From positions 1 to 36,124 of the forward strand of contig QCUW01000008.1 of NCBI GenBank assembly GCA_003210695.1: a stretch of DNA of 36,124 nt. The letters run 5' to 3'. How positions within the stretch are numbered: the first letter of the stretch is position 1; every line of letters starts with the position of its first letter. Position numbers and translations under genes: made by a program. The DNA is from Prochlorococcus sp. AG-679-P15 (GTDB lineage: Bacteria; Cyanobacteriota; Cyanobacteriia; PCC-6307; Cyanobiaceae). A model generated the notes under the pieces. It was not told the origin of the DNA. It saw only the letters and a list, made by a program, of their open reading frames with translations, and did not search any database. Below, piece by piece: positions 7,340-17,144 of this stretch.

Positions 7340-9176
7340 CTTTTACCTCAGAGCGATTTAGTAAATCTTGAATATCTTCGGTATCAATAGTTTCTTTCTC
7401 AATTAGCATCATAGCCATTTCATCAAGAACAGCTCTATTTTCGGAGAGTACTTTTGTAGCTCTTTTGTAAGCCGTTTCCACAAGCTCTGACACCTCTACG
7501 TCTATTGTTGCTGCAGTGTCTTCAGAGAAGTCTCTTGTAGCACTCATATCTCTTCCTAAAAACATTCCACCTTGTGATTGACCTAATGCTACTGGACCAA
7601 TTTTATCGCTCATCCCAAATTTAGTAATCATTTGTCTTGCTACATTAGCTACTTGCTGTAAATCGTTGGAGGCTCCTGTAGTTACTTCCTCTTCTCCATA
7701 TACGATTTCTTCAGCCACTCTTCCTCCAAGAGCTACTGCCATTTGGTTTTGTAAGTAGGAACGTGAGTAAAGACCAGACTCCATTCTTTCTTCACTAGGG
7801 GTAAAGAAAGTTAATCCTCCTGCTTGGCCTCTTGGGATAATTGAAACTTTAGCTACAGGGTCATAATCAGGCATTAAAGCACCAACTAGGGCATGACCTG
7901 CTTCGTGATAGGCGACAAGTTCTTTTTTTCTATCGCTTATTACTCTGTCCTTCTTTTCTGGCCCAGCCATTACTCTCTCGATAGCATCTCCTACTTCATC
8001 ATTGCTAACAGTATCAAGATCTTTTCTTGCTGCAAGGATAGCCGCTTCATTTAAAAGATTTGCCAAGTCAGCACCGGTAAATCCAGGTGTTCTTCTGGCC
8101 ACTTTATCGAGATCTACATCTTTTGAGAGGGTTTTGTCCTTAGCATGAACATTTAATATTTGTAATCTTCCAGCATAATCGGGCCTATCTACTGTTACTT
8201 GTCTATCAAATCTACCTGGTCTCATTAAAGCTGAATCTAAAACATCTGGTCTATTGGTTGCTGCAACTATAATTATTCCAGAATTACCCTCAAAACCATC
8301 CATTTCAGTTAATAATTGGTTTAAGGTTTGCTCTCTTTCATCGTTTCCTCCTCCCATTCCTGCACCTCTTTGTCGACCTACTGCATCAATTTCGTCAATA
8401 AAAACTATACAAGGAGCATTTTTTTTAGCTTGCTCAAATAAGTCCCTGACCCTACTAGCTCCAACTCCAACAAACATTTCAACAAACTCTGATCCTGATA
8501 TTGAGAAAAAAGGAACACCTGCTTCTCCTGCAACTGCCTTAGCTAAGAGAGTTTTTCCTGTTCCAGGAGGTCCAACTAAAAGAACTCCTTTTGGAATTTT
8601 TGCTCCAACTTCAGTAAATCTATCTGGACTTTTAAGAAAATCAACAACCTCCGTTAGTTCTAATTTTGCTCCCTCAACACCAGCTACATCTGAAAAAGTT
8701 ACTTGTGTAGATGGTTCCATTTGAAGTCTAGCTTTGCTTTTCCCAAAACTCATCGCTGGATTACCACCACCACCATTGCCACTTTGTGACCTTCTGAATA
8801 AAAAAAATAAACCTCCAATTAACAAAACTGGAAAGATTAAACTACTTATAGCTTGCTGCCATGGATTGGCTAATTTTGTTGGAGTAACTGCTATGTCTAC
8901 ATCATTTTCAGTAAGTATTTTGAGTAAATCTTTATCTGGAGCTAAATTAACTTCAGATCTACTCCCATCGTTTTCTACAACTTGAGCAGTTCCATTATCT
9001 GGAGATAATAAAACTCTGCTAACTTCTTTATCTTGAACAGCTTCAATGAAATCACTATATCTTAGAGTTTTTTTGGCATTTTCGGTATTGGGTTTATCAA
9101 AAACAGAGGTACCTATAAAAATGACTGTAATAACTGCTAGGACGTAAAGTCCTACGTTTCTCCAACGTTTATTCAC
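7323..9176 (-). CDS. ftsH: FtsH membrane-bound AAA protease
   Basis: 617-residue zinc metalloprotease with the start taken at GTG 9174-9176, because the protein then begins [14 protein letters not shown] like other cyanobacterial FtsH proteins. The TTG 45 bases upstream would add an unrelated AT-rich stretch. The order is: membrane helix ~9-25, periplasmic/lumenal domain, second helix ~110-127, AAA module with Walker A GPPGTGKT (202-209), Walker B IVFIDEID (257-264), SRH RPGRFDR, then the protease with HEAGH (424-428). In cyanobacteria such FtsH proteins remove photodamaged D1 during PSII repair; more than one ftsH copy is usual, and which paralogue this is cannot be read from the window. It lies between sat and the eda-like gene on one strand. 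Confidence 0.97.
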   Translation of the reverse strand: MNKRWRNVGLYVLAVITVIFIGTSVFDKPNTENAKKTLRYSDFIEAVQDKEVSRVLLSPDNGTAQVVENDGSRSEVNLAPDKDLLKILTENDVDIAVTPTKLANPWQQAISSLIFPVLLIGGLFFLFRRSQSGNGGGGNPAMSFGKSKARLQMEPSTQVTFSDVAGVEGAKLELTEVVDFLKSPDRFTEVGAKIPKGVLLVGPPGTGKTLLAKAVAGEAGVPFFSISGSEFVEMFVGVGASRVRDLFEQAKKNAPCIVFIDEIDAVGRQRGAGMGGGNDEREQTLNQLLTEMDGFEGNSGIIIVAATNRPDVLDSALMRPGRFDRQVTVDRPDYAGRLQILNVHAKDKTLSKDVDLDKVARRTPGFTGADLANLLNEAAILAARKDLDTVSNDEVGDAIERVMAGPEKKDRVISDRKKELVAYHEAGHALVGALMPDYDPVAKVSIIPRGQAGGLTFFTPSEERMESGLYSRSYLQNQMAVALGGRVAEEIVYGEEEVTTGASNDLQQVANVARQMITKFGMSDKIGPVALGQSQGGMFLGRDMSATRDFSEDTAATIDVEVSELVETAYKRATKVLSENRAVLDEMAMMLIEKETIDTEDIQDLLNRSEVKVANYI

Positions 9177-9223
9177 GATAAAAAATTTTTTAATAAATCT
9201 ATAATACTCATAATAAAACAATA

Positions 9224-10399
9224 TTAAGACTTTCTAAGAACATCTACTACACTTTTAAATGCGAACCATTCAGGTATTGGATCACCATTCCTTAGTTTTT
9301 TTCTAAATTCCGTGCCGCTTAGTTTCATTATTTGATAGTTATTTTCTTTGGCTTCTTCAGCAGTTATGTAACCTTTTTCTATTGTATATACTAAATTTCT
9401 TGAAGGTACAGTTTGCATCATTAACTCTTCTGCGCATTCATTAGCAAAGTTCTGGGCATCATAAGCTCCATAAAAATCTTCACCTGTAGATGAAGATTTA
9501 CATCCAGCCATATCCCTGCCGATTATAAAATGAGTACATCCGTAATTTCTTCTGATAATCATATGTTGAAGGGCCTCTCTAGGACCAGCCATATGCATAG
9601 AATATGGTAAAAAAGCCCATTTTATGTTCTCATTAGAGATTTCTTCCTCTAATTTTTGATATGTCAAATATCTGATCTTCCCAGGTATATCGTCTTGTTG
9701 TGTTGGCCCGCAGGTTGGATGAACTAAAACAACTGCATTTGAGGAAACATTTTCAGATTGTAATGCACTAGTAAATAATTCATAATGTGCTCTATGAATT
9801 GGATTTCTGCATTGAAAGGCAACTACATCTGAATTTGCAGGTAATAAATTCCTTACTTCTTTTGGGGTTTTACATGGAAAATCTCTATTTGGAATATCCA
9901 AACCATATATTTTCCCTCCTATGTAGTATCTACCTCTTTCATTGAAAATCATCTTAACTGCGGGGTGATTCAAGGAATTAGTGCCATAACATAATTCTGC
10001 TTCTTTTGATTTATCTGGCTCCCATTTTGAACTTACTTCTAACACTGCTAATTTTTGTTCTTTATAGGTGAGCAGAATTGTTTCACCCTCCTTAATTTGT
10101 GCATTATTAGTATCAAATACAATTGGCAAACCAAAAAGTAAACCCTTTGTGTCTCTATGGTTTTTAATTACCGAATAGTATTCTTCTTTATCCATAAATC
10201 CCTCTAAAGGAGAGAATCCTCCAACCATTAAAAGCTCTACATCACATGCATTTCGATCACTACATTCTTGCTTATATGAAACTTGAGAAAGTAGCTTTGA
10301 TTTAAGTTGTTTATCCTTAATAATTAGTTCTTTTAGTTCTCCTCCATAAGCAGGAATGAGACCTTTTGAATCTCTTTTAGATACTTGTTCTGATTTCAT
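9224..10399 (-). CDS. sat: ATP sulfurylase (sulfate adenylyltransferase)
   Basis: 391-residue single-domain Sat, which makes adenosine 5'-phosphosulfate from ATP and sulfate, the first step of sulfate assimilation. Motifs in order: FSPLEGFM near the N-terminus, FQCRNPIHRAHYELF holding the QxRN and HxxH nucleotide-binding sites, VLVHPTCGPTQQDD, and FIIGRDMAG. No APS kinase domain is attached. The start is taken at ATG 10397-10399; a TTG 21 bases upstream would add seven residues without family support. It lies downstream of the psbO terminator and 47 bases before ftsH. Confidence 0.97.
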   Translation of the reverse strand: MKSEQVSKRDSKGLIPAYGGELKELIIKDKQLKSKLLSQVSYKQECSDRNACDVELLMVGGFSPLEGFMDKEEYYSVIKNHRDTKGLLFGLPIVFDTNNAQIKEGETILLTYKEQKLAVLEVSSKWEPDKSKEAELCYGTNSLNHPAVKMIFNERGRYYIGGKIYGLDIPNRDFPCKTPKEVRNLLPANSDVVAFQCRNPIHRAHYELFTSALQSENVSSNAVVLVHPTCGPTQQDDIPGKIRYLTYQKLEEEISNENIKWAFLPYSMHMAGPREALQHMIIRRNYGCTHFIIGRDMAGCKSSSTGEDFYGAYDAQNFANECAEELMMQTVPSRNLVYTIEKGYITAEEAKENNYQIMKLSGTEFRKKLRNGDPIPEWFAFKSVVDVLRKS

Positions 10400-10431
10400 T
10401 TTATGATTTTTATAAGACAAATTTTGAAAAA

Positions 10432-10457
10432 AAAAAGAGGGCTTAAACCCTCTTTTT
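10432..10457 (-). terminator. psbO Rho-independent terminator
   Basis: Read on the minus strand, AAAAAGAGGG pairs with CCCTCTTTTT around a TTTAAG loop and is followed by a run of about ten T's. It lies 15 bases past the psbO stop and separates psbO from sat. Confidence 0.92.
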
Positions 10458-10472
10458 AAAATTTATTTGAGA

Positions 10473-11267
10473 CTAAGCTTTTCTTCCGTAAAGCTCACCA
10501 ATTATTTTTACATCTAGGGGTTCTTTTGAACCCATATCTGTATCAGATGGTTGAATAGCTACAAATCTGCCTGCAAATTCATCTGTATCAGAATCTACAT
10601 TTTCAATAGATAGCGTTACTACTCCAGTACCATTGACATCAACTTTGATATTTTCTTTAGCAAGTTCTTCATCATCACCTCCTAAGGCAACTAAACCTTG
10701 AGCGTATTCAACACCAGTATTTTTAGCTCTAGCTTTAGGATCTAAAAAATCCCCGGTTCTGTAATTAGGTGTGAATGTGGCCCCACTTACTTCTGTACCT
10801 GGTTCAATTGATGAGGGTAGATCAGCTGTTAAATCTTTTGCAGAGAATGCAAATGGGACTTCCAAGCCTCCAGGAGTTAGAACAGTAATTAATTGGAAAT
10901 CAATACCACCTTTTTCAGTAAATGTTCCGGAGTCTATATCTCCATATACTTCTGTAACTGTGGTGTTATTTCTTGGGCTAATAATTTTAGTCGCAACAAA
11001 TTCTGCTTCTTTTCTTTTAGTACCAGGAACCTTTACATAAACTTCTGTTGGATGCATGCATATACCTTTTAAGGAATCTCCATTTCCTATAGATATTGAT
11101 CCAACTAGGGATGAATCTAATGAAGGACAATCATTAGCTTTTCCTGTGTTTACAACATCAGTAAATTGAGCATTACCTCTCTCTGAGAAGGCATGCGTCT
11201 TATCTGGCATGAAAGCAAAAGTTAAACAAAGTGAAATAACAAAAGCTAAGAAAGAACGAATTCTCAT
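10473..11267 (-). CDS. psbO: Photosystem II manganese-stabilising protein PsbO
   Basis: 264-residue lumenal subunit that shields and stabilises the oxygen-evolving Mn4Ca cluster. It has an N-terminal signal peptide (basic start, hydrophobic stretch, cleavage probably after THA at residue 26). Mature-protein marks include C47 and C70, the conserved disulfide pair; GGIDFQLITVLTPGG; the EVPFAFSAKDL segment; and the C-terminal GELYGRKA. Length matches cyanobacterial PsbO. It is transcribed alone, with a 218-base upstream gap and a strong terminator, as expected for a highly expressed lumenal protein. Confidence 0.98.
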   Translation of the reverse strand: MRIRSFLAFVISLCLTFAFMPDKTHAFSERGNAQFTDVVNTGKANDCPSLDSSLVGSISIGNGDSLKGICMHPTEVYVKVPGTKRKEAEFVATKIISPRNNTTVTEVYGDIDSGTFTEKGGIDFQLITVLTPGGLEVPFAFSAKDLTADLPSSIEPGTEVSGATFTPNYRTGDFLDPKARAKNTGVEYAQGLVALGGDDEELAKENIKVDVNGTGVVTLSIENVDSDTDEFAGRFVAIQPSDTDMGSKEPLDVKIIGELYGRKA

Positions 11268-11330
11268 AATAAAATTTCAATAAAGTTCTGTGACTGCTGG
11301 TAAAGGGTTACCTTAAAATGTTCAGTACGG

Positions 11331-11360
11331 ATACTACAAGGTAAAGAACCACAAAAGTAA
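11331..11360 (-). promoter_or_regulatory. Candidate psbO promoter
   Basis: On the minus strand TTACTT (11355-11360) and TAGTAT (11331-11336) are spaced 18 bases, which would start the transcript near 11323 and leave a leader of about 55 bases. That leader contains a small hairpin (GGTAA/TTACC at 11299-11312). The rest of the 218-base gap is AT-rich with no other feature I can support. Confidence 0.35.
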
Positions 11361-11485
11361 GATTTTTTAGATCCTCGAAACAACCCGTAGCTTTTTTAAA
11401 TTTTTAAAAACTTGAGTTATTTTAAAATAAAAGACGGTTTTTAATGATTAAGATTACAAAAAAATACAAATAAAGTTGTTATGGA

Positions 11486-12745
11486 TTATTTATTAACTGA
11501 AATAATTTGATTTATTAAATTATTAGCTAATTCGATTTTTGATGTTTTTTCTATATGTGTTTCCATATCCTTGATATCAAAAAGCCAACCTTCATTTTCA
11601 GCTAATGCCCCAAATCCTTGGTCTTCGATATCTATGGGATTTGCAAATAGTAAATCACAACCTTTAAGTATTATTTTTTCTTTAATTGCTTTTCTTGCAC
11701 TTTTAATAGAGCCTGAGAATGCACAAAATCCAACAAAAATTTGATTTTCTTTTTTCACTTTACCTATATCCTTTAATATGTCTGGAACAAATTCGATATT
11801 ATTATTTAAAAATTTTTCAAATTTACTTTTTGGAATTTTTTTTGAAGTATCTCCTGAAATTTTAAAATCGGCCACTGCCGCGTTCATAATAAAATAATCA
11901 CAATCAAAGATGTCTTTTTCTATGGCCATGATTAAATCTTTACTGTTTTCTATTTCGATGTTATTTATCCCTTCAGTTATATCTAATTCATTTTTTAAAG
12001 GACCATGAATGTATTTAACTTTTGCACCTCTAAATCTTGCTACTTGAGCAAGCATTAGTCCCATAGTACCTGAACTATAGTTAGTGATCTTTCTGGCAGC
12101 ATCAATTTTTTCTGAAGTACAACCACCTGTAATTAAAAAAACTTTGTTTAACAAATCTCTGTGATAGGGCTTTTTATTTTGTATCAAAATAAATCTTAGA
12201 GCTAACTGAATTAAATCATTGGGAGCCATCTTACCCACTCCAATTTCGTCACAAGCTAAGATTCCTTCACTTGGCTTAAGTAGTAAAACGTTAGGGTAGT
12301 CTTGTAAAGACTGATAATTTTTATGAACAGCTTGATTAACCCACATCTTAGAATTCATTGCAGGAGCAACAATAATAGGTTTATTATTTGCAATTAAAAT
12401 ACTAGATATTAATCCGTCTGCATTACCTGTAACCCACTTAGAGAGAGTTGTTGCTGTTAAAGGAGCCATTATCAAGATGTCAGCCCAATTGCATAGATCT
12501 ATATGTAGTGGTTTTGGTTGAAGATATGACCATTGGTCTCTATCTAATATGCAAGCATTCCTACTTAGAATAGAAAGTGAAATCGGCTGAATTAATTTTT
12601 CGGCATTTTCAGAAATAACGCACCTTATATCGTAATTACTCTTAACTAATTGACTCACAAGTAAAGGAATTCTTACTGCAGCTATACTTCCAGTTATTAA
12701 TACAAGAACCTTAACTTTTAATTCTTCCGATTTAGTTTTCATCAA
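11486..12745 (-). CDS. coaBC: CoaBC bifunctional coenzyme A biosynthesis protein
   Basis: 419-residue fusion catalysing two consecutive CoA steps: ligation of cysteine to 4'-phosphopantothenate, and FMN-dependent decarboxylation of the product. The CoaC flavoprotein half (about 1-190) shows GSIAAVRIP, MAPLTATTLSKWVTGNADGL and the PAMNSKMW signature. The CoaB half starts near ITGGCTSEKIDAARKITNYSSG, a typical CoaB nucleotide-binding segment, and contains NAAVADFK. Length is usual for the fusion. Its ATG overlaps the end of the upstream DUF2555-like gene by 14 bases, so the two are probably co-translated. Confidence 0.95.
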   Translation of the reverse strand: MMKTKSEELKVKVLVLITGSIAAVRIPLLVSQLVKSNYDIRCVISENAEKLIQPISLSILSRNACILDRDQWSYLQPKPLHIDLCNWADILIMAPLTATTLSKWVTGNADGLISSILIANNKPIIVAPAMNSKMWVNQAVHKNYQSLQDYPNVLLLKPSEGILACDEIGVGKMAPNDLIQLALRFILIQNKKPYHRDLLNKVFLITGGCTSEKIDAARKITNYSSGTMGLMLAQVARFRGAKVKYIHGPLKNELDITEGINNIEIENSKDLIMAIEKDIFDCDYFIMNAAVADFKISGDTSKKIPKSKFEKFLNNNIEFVPDILKDIGKVKKENQIFVGFCAFSGSIKSARKAIKEKIILKGCDLLFANPIDIEDQGFGALAENEGWLFDIKDMETHIEKTSKIELANNLINQIISVNK

Positions 12746-12953
12746 ATGGTTCCTGATCTAGAAGATGAATATAATTAGAAGTTAATTCAGGCCGATTAAT
12801 TGCTAAGGCCCTTAGCAAATGCCAATCTTTTAATCCATCAAATGGTGAAGCATAATTCTCATCTTCTAATCTTTTAGCAAGCTCACAAGTCATTTCTTCA
12901 TTGAAAGAATTTACAAGTTCTTCACTTATTTTGTTATAGTTTGTAGATTTCAT
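12732..12953 (-). CDS. Small cyanobacterial protein, probably DUF2555 family
   Basis: 73-residue acidic protein with no membrane segment. The central part, LAKRLEDENYASPFDGLKDWHLLRALAI, followed by HLLDQEPFDE, resembles what I recall of the cyanobacterial DUF2555 family; no biochemical role is known to me. It starts at ATG and overlaps the coaBC start by 14 bases, so it is the first gene of a two-gene unit. Confidence 0.65.
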   Translation of the reverse strand: MKSTNYNKISEELVNSFNEEMTCELAKRLEDENYASPFDGLKDWHLLRALAINRPELTSNYIHLLDQEPFDEN

Positions 12954-13088
12954 ATTAAATTCTTGTCAGTATATTTTTTATAATATAACCTCATTTAATT
13001 TATATTTACTAGAATATTAATTACTCTCAAAAATTTTCAAGTCACCTTAAGAAAAAATTCTTTAAAGAAATCTTGTAGGAAATTAATT

Positions 13089-13283
13089 ATGTCACAACCA
13101 AAAAAAGAGCAAGTAGTTAGCCATTTGCGTTATTTAAGACAAGAATTAAGAGAAATGCATTTAGGAATTCAAGATGATGGATTATTTCCCGAGCCTGGAG
13201 AACTAAGAGGGGTTATTGCGCAAATGGAGGCTTTACTTGAATTAATTGAAGGTAATCCTAAAGTTAAATCAAATTCTGAATAG
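13089..13283 (+). CDS. Small conserved cyanobacterial protein, function unknown
   Basis: 64-residue, highly charged, probably helical protein beginning MSQPKKEQVVSHLRYLRQEL, with a second helix near GVIAQMEALLELIEG. It has no cysteines, no signal peptide and no membrane segment. An AGGA at 13077-13080, eight bases before ATG, is one of the clearer Shine-Dalgarno sites here and supports translation. It precedes ycf20 by 26 bases and may share its transcript. I do not recognise a named family. Confidence 0.7.
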   Translation: MSQPKKEQVVSHLRYLRQELREMHLGIQDDGLFPEPGELRGVIAQMEALLELIEGNPKVKSNSE

Positions 13284-13309
13284 CTTAAGTACCTAGTTTA
13301 TTACTAAAA

Positions 13310-13651
13310 ATGGTTTTTAAACCCCAAAAGACTAAATTTCAACTTTTAGTCATTGATAATTTTGAAAGTTTAAGCCTATGGGCATTAAATCCATGGCGTA
13401 GGTATTCTCTAGCTTTAACTGTTGTTTTGGCGGGTTATTTTTTAGGCAGTTCACTAGGAATGATAAGTGCAGTGGTTGAATTAATTGACCCAGTAGGGGC
13501 TTTTTTATCAGTTTTTTTTATTGAAATTTTGATTCAAATTAGACGTAGATTAAGGTTTGATAGAAAAAAAAGATTACTAGTATTGTTAATAGATTCTTTA
13601 AGATTGGGTTTATTTTACGGTTTTTTTACCGAAGGTCTTAAATTACTTTAA
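13310..13651 (+). CDS. ycf20: Ycf20 / DUF565 membrane protein
   Basis: 113-residue protein with two or three hydrophobic segments (about 34-57, 60-76 and 91-107). The NPWRRYSLALTVVLAGYFLGSSLG block and the later FIEILIQIRRR are typical of the Ycf20/DUF565 family of cyanobacteria and plastids. Plant and algal members have been linked to non-photochemical quenching; the bacterial role is not established. It starts at ATG and converges on pyrB with only 2 bases between the stop codons. Confidence 0.85.
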   Translation: MVFKPQKTKFQLLVIDNFESLSLWALNPWRRYSLALTVVLAGYFLGSSLGMISAVVELIDPVGAFLSVFFIEILIQIRRRLRFDRKKRLLVLLIDSLRLGLFYGFFTEGLKLL

Positions 13652-13653
13652 AT

Positions 13654-14670
13654 TTACTTATTAAATTTACTTAATAAATAAAGTAAAGCCATTCTTGTAG
13701 GAATTCCATTAGCAACTTGATTATTGATTAAGCAATTTGGATAATTATCAACTATTCTGCTGCTAATTTCAATACCACGATTAATTGGTCCTGGGTGAAG
13801 AATAGGAATATTTTTCTCATTCAAAGATAGTTTTTCTGGAGTTAAACAATAATTTTCACTGTAAGATTTGATACTGCTTAATAAATTCTCCATCATTCTT
13901 TCTTTTTGTAATCTTAAAACAATTACTGCATCTGCATGTTTAATAGAATCTTCTAACGACCTTGAAATTGTAATGGATCCTCTTGATGAAATAGGATCTT
14001 TTAGCTGATTTGGAGGACAACTGCTTACAAAATTAGTAAATTCTTCAGGAATAAGTGTGGGTGGACCACATAATATTATATTTGCGCCAAATGCGGTTAA
14101 ACCCCAAAGATTGGATCTGGCAACTCTTGAATGAAAAACATCCCCTACTATTAATATTTTTTTAGAATTTAAGATCTCTGGTTTCAGTGAATTTGGAGAA
14201 AAGAATTTTATTAATGTATAAAGATCTAGTAATCCTTGACTAGGATGGCTATGTAAACCATCACCAGCATTGAGTACTGAAGTTTTTGCATTAGATGAAT
14301 CGAGTTTCTTGGAAATTTCTAAAGGAATATGACTTGATGAATGCCTAATAATTAAAATATCAGATCCCATTGCAGCATATGTTAATGCAGTATCTATTAG
14401 AGTTTCTCCTTTGCTTAAAGAACTTGAGGAAGGAGAAAAGCTTTGTAAATCAGCAGAAAGTTTTTTAGCGGCAAGCTCAAAGCTATTGCGAGTTCTAGTA
14501 CTAGGCTCAAAAAATATAGATGTTATTAAATTCCCTTGTAAAGCTGGTATTTTTTTTGTGCCAGCATTATTAAGGGATTTAAATCTTTCAGTCAACTCAA
14601 AAACTGATTTATAATCTTCTATCGAGAAATTTGAAAGTGTGAGGATATGTTTGTGAGGCCAATTTCCCAT
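13654..14670 (-). CDS. pyrB: Aspartate carbamoyltransferase catalytic subunit
   Basis: 338-residue PyrB, which condenses carbamoyl phosphate and aspartate in pyrimidine synthesis. The carbamoyl-phosphate loop [14 protein letters not shown] is at 52-65, HSSSHIP and [15 protein letters not shown] follow, RLQKERM marks the aspartate domain, and [13 protein letters not shown] lies near the C-terminus. No regulatory subunit gene is nearby. Its ATG overlaps the stop of mpg as TAATG, so translation is probably coupled to that upstream gene. Confidence 0.97.
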   Translation of the reverse strand: MGNWPHKHILTLSNFSIEDYKSVFELTERFKSLNNAGTKKIPALQGNLITSIFFEPSTRTRNSFELAAKKLSADLQSFSPSSSSLSKGETLIDTALTYAAMGSDILIIRHSSSHIPLEISKKLDSSNAKTSVLNAGDGLHSHPSQGLLDLYTLIKFFSPNSLKPEILNSKKILIVGDVFHSRVARSNLWGLTAFGANIILCGPPTLIPEEFTNFVSSCPPNQLKDPISSRGSITISRSLEDSIKHADAVIVLRLQKERMMENLLSSIKSYSENYCLTPEKLSLNEKNIPILHPGPINRGIEISSRIVDNYPNCLINNQVANGIPTRMALLYLLSKFNK

Positions 14671-15356
14671 TATGTTATCCGAGACAAATTATTAGTTGAA
14701 TTTGTTAATTTAGGATTTTTATCTCCTTTTTCCCTTTTACTAATACTTCTACTCCTTTTAAGATACCAACGCCATTTTATATTTTTTGCTTTAGATATGC
14801 CAATTCTTGTTGTTTGAATTAAATCTTTACTCTCTATATCTGACTCTCTTTTGCTGATCGATAGGTATTTATTGTTAAAGATATTCAGAGAATTAAATTT
14901 ACTATCAACTTCAAATGCTTTTGTTACTAATCCTGGACCAGACGCTACTCTCTCGTTTTTATTTGAAAAAGAAACAGCCCTTATTAAAACACCACTAGCA
15001 AAATCATCTTTATCAGTAACAATGTTTAAACAATGATGAATTCCGTATGATCTGTAAATATAAAATCTACCTGGCTTTCCAAATAAGACTTTATTGGATG
15101 ATGTTCTTTTGTTATGTCCATGACAAGCTTCTTCTTCTTGTGAATAAGCTTCGGTTTCAACTATCATTCCTTTTAATATTACTTGATCAATGCTTTTTCG
15201 AATCAGATAGCATCCAATCAATTCAGGAGCAACCAGCTTTGAGTGCCGATAAAAAAATTCTTTTTTAAAAGATTGTTTATCTATTTTTAAATAATTATCT
15301 AATTTTATTTTTAGCGGTGAAATACTGTTAAGTCTAGCTTTTGAAGCATAAAACAA
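14670..15356 (-). CDS. mpg: 3-methyladenine DNA glycosylase (AAG/MPG family)
   Basis: 228-residue alkyladenine glycosylase that excises alkylated purines in base-excision repair. The family core is clear: [29 protein letters not shown] with the catalytic glutamate in [31 protein letters not shown] and GVLIRAV. A basic, poorly conserved tail follows ([16 protein letters not shown]). The only available start is TTG at 15354-15356, so the N-terminus is not certain. Its stop codon overlaps the pyrB start (TAATG). Confidence 0.9.
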   Translation of the reverse strand: MFYASKARLNSISPLKIKLDNYLKIDKQSFKKEFFYRHSKLVAPELIGCYLIRKSIDQVILKGMIVETEAYSQEEEACHGHNKRTSSNKVLFGKPGRFYIYRSYGIHHCLNIVTDKDDFASGVLIRAVSFSNKNERVASGPGLVTKAFEVDSKFNSLNIFNNKYLSISKRESDIESKDLIQTTRIGISKAKNIKWRWYLKRSRSISKREKGDKNPKLTNSTNNLSRIT

Positions 15357-15489
15357 TTTTTCTTCTTTTTAAAGTGATTTATAAATAAATTTTCATTAAT
15401 TTTGCTCAAAATATTGAAGTTTTAAGTAATTGATTTTGAAAACTTTTATTATATATAATGTAAATAGATGCATTAATAGTATAAAACGT

Positions 15490-15783
15490 ATGAAACGAAT
15501 CAGTAGTGATGAAGTAAAGAAAGTAGCCCAATTAGCACGACTAGAATTAAATGATAACGAGATACAACAACATGCAGAACAGTTAGAAAAAATTTTGGGC
15601 TATATTAAACAACTAGAGAAAATTAACACCGAGGATGTTCCTTGCACCACTAGAGCTATAGAAGTGGTAAATGTATTAAGAAAAGATGAACAAAAAGATT
15701 ATGAAAATTCTGAGGAACTATTAAATTTGGCACCTTCAAGGGAAAATAAATTTTTCAAAGTTCCAAAAATTATTAGTGATTAA
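15490..15783 (+). CDS. gatC: GatC subunit of Asp/Glu-tRNA amidotransferase
   Basis: 97-residue GatC, the small subunit that holds GatA and GatB together in the complex converting Glu-tRNA(Gln) and Asp-tRNA(Asn) to the amidated forms. The body is typical: ISSDEVKKVAQLARLEL, EQLEKILGYIKQLEKINTEDV, then the C-terminal LNLAPSREN-FFKVPKII. The start is taken at ATG 15490, which fits the usual GatC N-terminus; a TTG 60 bases upstream adds residues with no family match. gatA and gatB are not in the window. Confidence 0.93.
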   Translation: MKRISSDEVKKVAQLARLELNDNEIQQHAEQLEKILGYIKQLEKINTEDVPCTTRAIEVVNVLRKDEQKDYENSEELLNLAPSRENKFFKVPKIISD

Positions 15784-15861
15784 TTAATTGCTATTAAAAA
15801 AGATCTTAGATAATTTTCCAAAATACATAATATATTTATTTTAAAACTGAGAATAAATTTG

Positions 15862-16827
15862 TTATTTTTTAATCCTCCCTTTATTAGTTCCATGGCTTCT
15901 TATGCCTATAAGTAGATCATAAATAAAATTAAAGGTATCTTTTTTAGTTTCAAAAATCCCAACTCTTTGAGGAGATCCTTTATTTTCTAATAAAGGTTTG
16001 GTTTTTTCGTAAGCTATTTTGTATTCAAACCATGGTATTGAAGGCCATAGGTGATGAATTAAATGATAATTTTGACCCATTATTAAAATATTCATAAATT
16101 TACTTGGATAAACTCTTGAGTTTAACCATTTATTTCTTGATCTAAATGGTCTATGAGGAAGATAATCAAAGAAAATGCCCAAAGTAACTCCTACCATTAA
16201 TGCCGGGCCAAACCATAAATTATAAATTAAATTCATAAAGTCGAATTTCAAACCAGCTAAAATGATTGTTATAAATATAGATCTCTCAATACCCCACTGA
16301 AGTAATTCATATTTTCTCCAAAGTTTTCTCTGAAAGAAAAATATTTCATGATAAAAGAATCTTGGAGCAATAAGCCATATTGGTCCAAAAGTACTCACAA
16401 TATGATCAGGATCATTTTTTGGATCATTCACGTGACTGTGATGCTGCAAGTGGACTCTAGTAAAAACTGGGTAACTGAAGCCTAGAATTATAGCTGAACC
16501 GTGACCCATTGCCTGGTTTATCCAAGGTATAGGATGGGCTGCCTTGTGGCATGCATCATGGATCACAGTACCTTCAATATGAAGAGCTAGAAATGCAGTG
16601 GCAACAAGTAGTGGCAGTGGCCAAACCCCTCTATACCACTGCCAAATACTCAGAAAAGCAAGAAAATAACCCCCAAAAAATAGTCCTAATGTTGGGTTCC
16701 AAAAATTTGGGGGGTCGATATAATTTTTTATCTCCCTATGCCAATTAAACGTCTTAGAAGAATTAGTTTTAATAATTTTATTTTGACTTGTTAAGTTTGA
16801 AATCGTTTCATCATAATCTATAAACAA
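15862..16827 (-). CDS. crtR: Beta-carotene hydroxylase CrtR
   Basis: 321-residue di-iron membrane hydroxylase of the fatty-acid-desaturase superfamily that adds 3-hydroxyl groups to beta-rings and gives zeaxanthin. Histidine boxes are at 90-94 (HDACH), 126-132 (HLQHHSH) and 255-259 (HLIHH), with an extra DYLPHRP at 221-227. Four hydrophobic segments lie between them. The length and box spacing match cyanobacterial CrtR rather than the CrtZ type. The start is TTG; no ATG or GTG exists before the conserved part. Downstream, it converges on gatC across 78 bases. Confidence 0.95.
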   Translation of the reverse strand: MFIDYDETISNLTSQNKIIKTNSSKTFNWHREIKNYIDPPNFWNPTLGLFFGGYFLAFLSIWQWYRGVWPLPLLVATAFLALHIEGTVIHDACHKAAHPIPWINQAMGHGSAIILGFSYPVFTRVHLQHHSHVNDPKNDPDHIVSTFGPIWLIAPRFFYHEIFFFQRKLWRKYELLQWGIERSIFITIILAGLKFDFMNLIYNLWFGPALMVGVTLGIFFDYLPHRPFRSRNKWLNSRVYPSKFMNILIMGQNYHLIHHLWPSIPWFEYKIAYEKTKPLLENKGSPQRVGIFETKKDTFNFIYDLLIGIRSHGTNKGRIKK

Positions 16828-16979
16828 TATAACTAATAATTAATACTGATTGCATTACAATATCTAAAAATTTTTTTTATTTTTTTAAAAGGCTTGTTAC
16901 TTGAAATATGTGTCAAATTGAGGACCTTAAGTAAAAATTATTTTTAAAAGCCACTTTGCTAAACTAAAATTTTACTTAA

Positions 16980-17061
16980 GCGGTCGTGGCGGAATTGGTA
17001 GACGCGCGAGTTTTAGGTACTCGTATCTTAGGGTGTGGGAGTTCAAGTCTCCCCGACCGCA
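16980..17061 (+). tRNA. trnL: tRNA-Leu (anticodon UAG)
   Basis: A full class II cloverleaf. The acceptor arm GCGGTCG (16980-16986) pairs with CGACCGC (17054-17060), with A as discriminator. The D-loop is GGTAGACGC-like. The anticodon stem is CGAGT/ACTCG with loop TTTAGGT, reading anticodon TAG. A long variable arm follows, and the T-arm is GGGAGTTCAAGTCTCCC. CCA is not encoded. TAAAAT at 16965-16970 is a plausible -10 box. Confidence 0.97.
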
Positions 17062-17144
17062 TTTCAAGAAAAAATTCAAATTAAGCAATTTAAGGATTTC
17101 AGTATTTGTATTATTACTATAATCAGTAAAAATAACGTAAAATT

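Noticed and set aside
8254-8985. Plus-strand open frames antisense to ftsH (156 and 83 codons)
   Set aside because: The products are proline/serine-rich with no recognisable features and mirror the conserved FtsH coding strand.
9177-9221. TTG at 9221 as the ftsH start
   Set aside because: The extra 15 residues (tyrosine/phenylalanine-rich) are not found in FtsH; GTG at 9176 yields the usual NKRWRN beginning.
15430-15489. TTG at 15430 as the gatC start
   Set aside because: It adds 20 residues unlike GatC; ATG 15490 gives the standard N-terminus.
16980-17061. tRNA-Leu as an integration site for a mobile element
   Set aside because: No integrase, no repeat of the tRNA 3' end and no foreign-looking genes are nearby; flanking genes are core.
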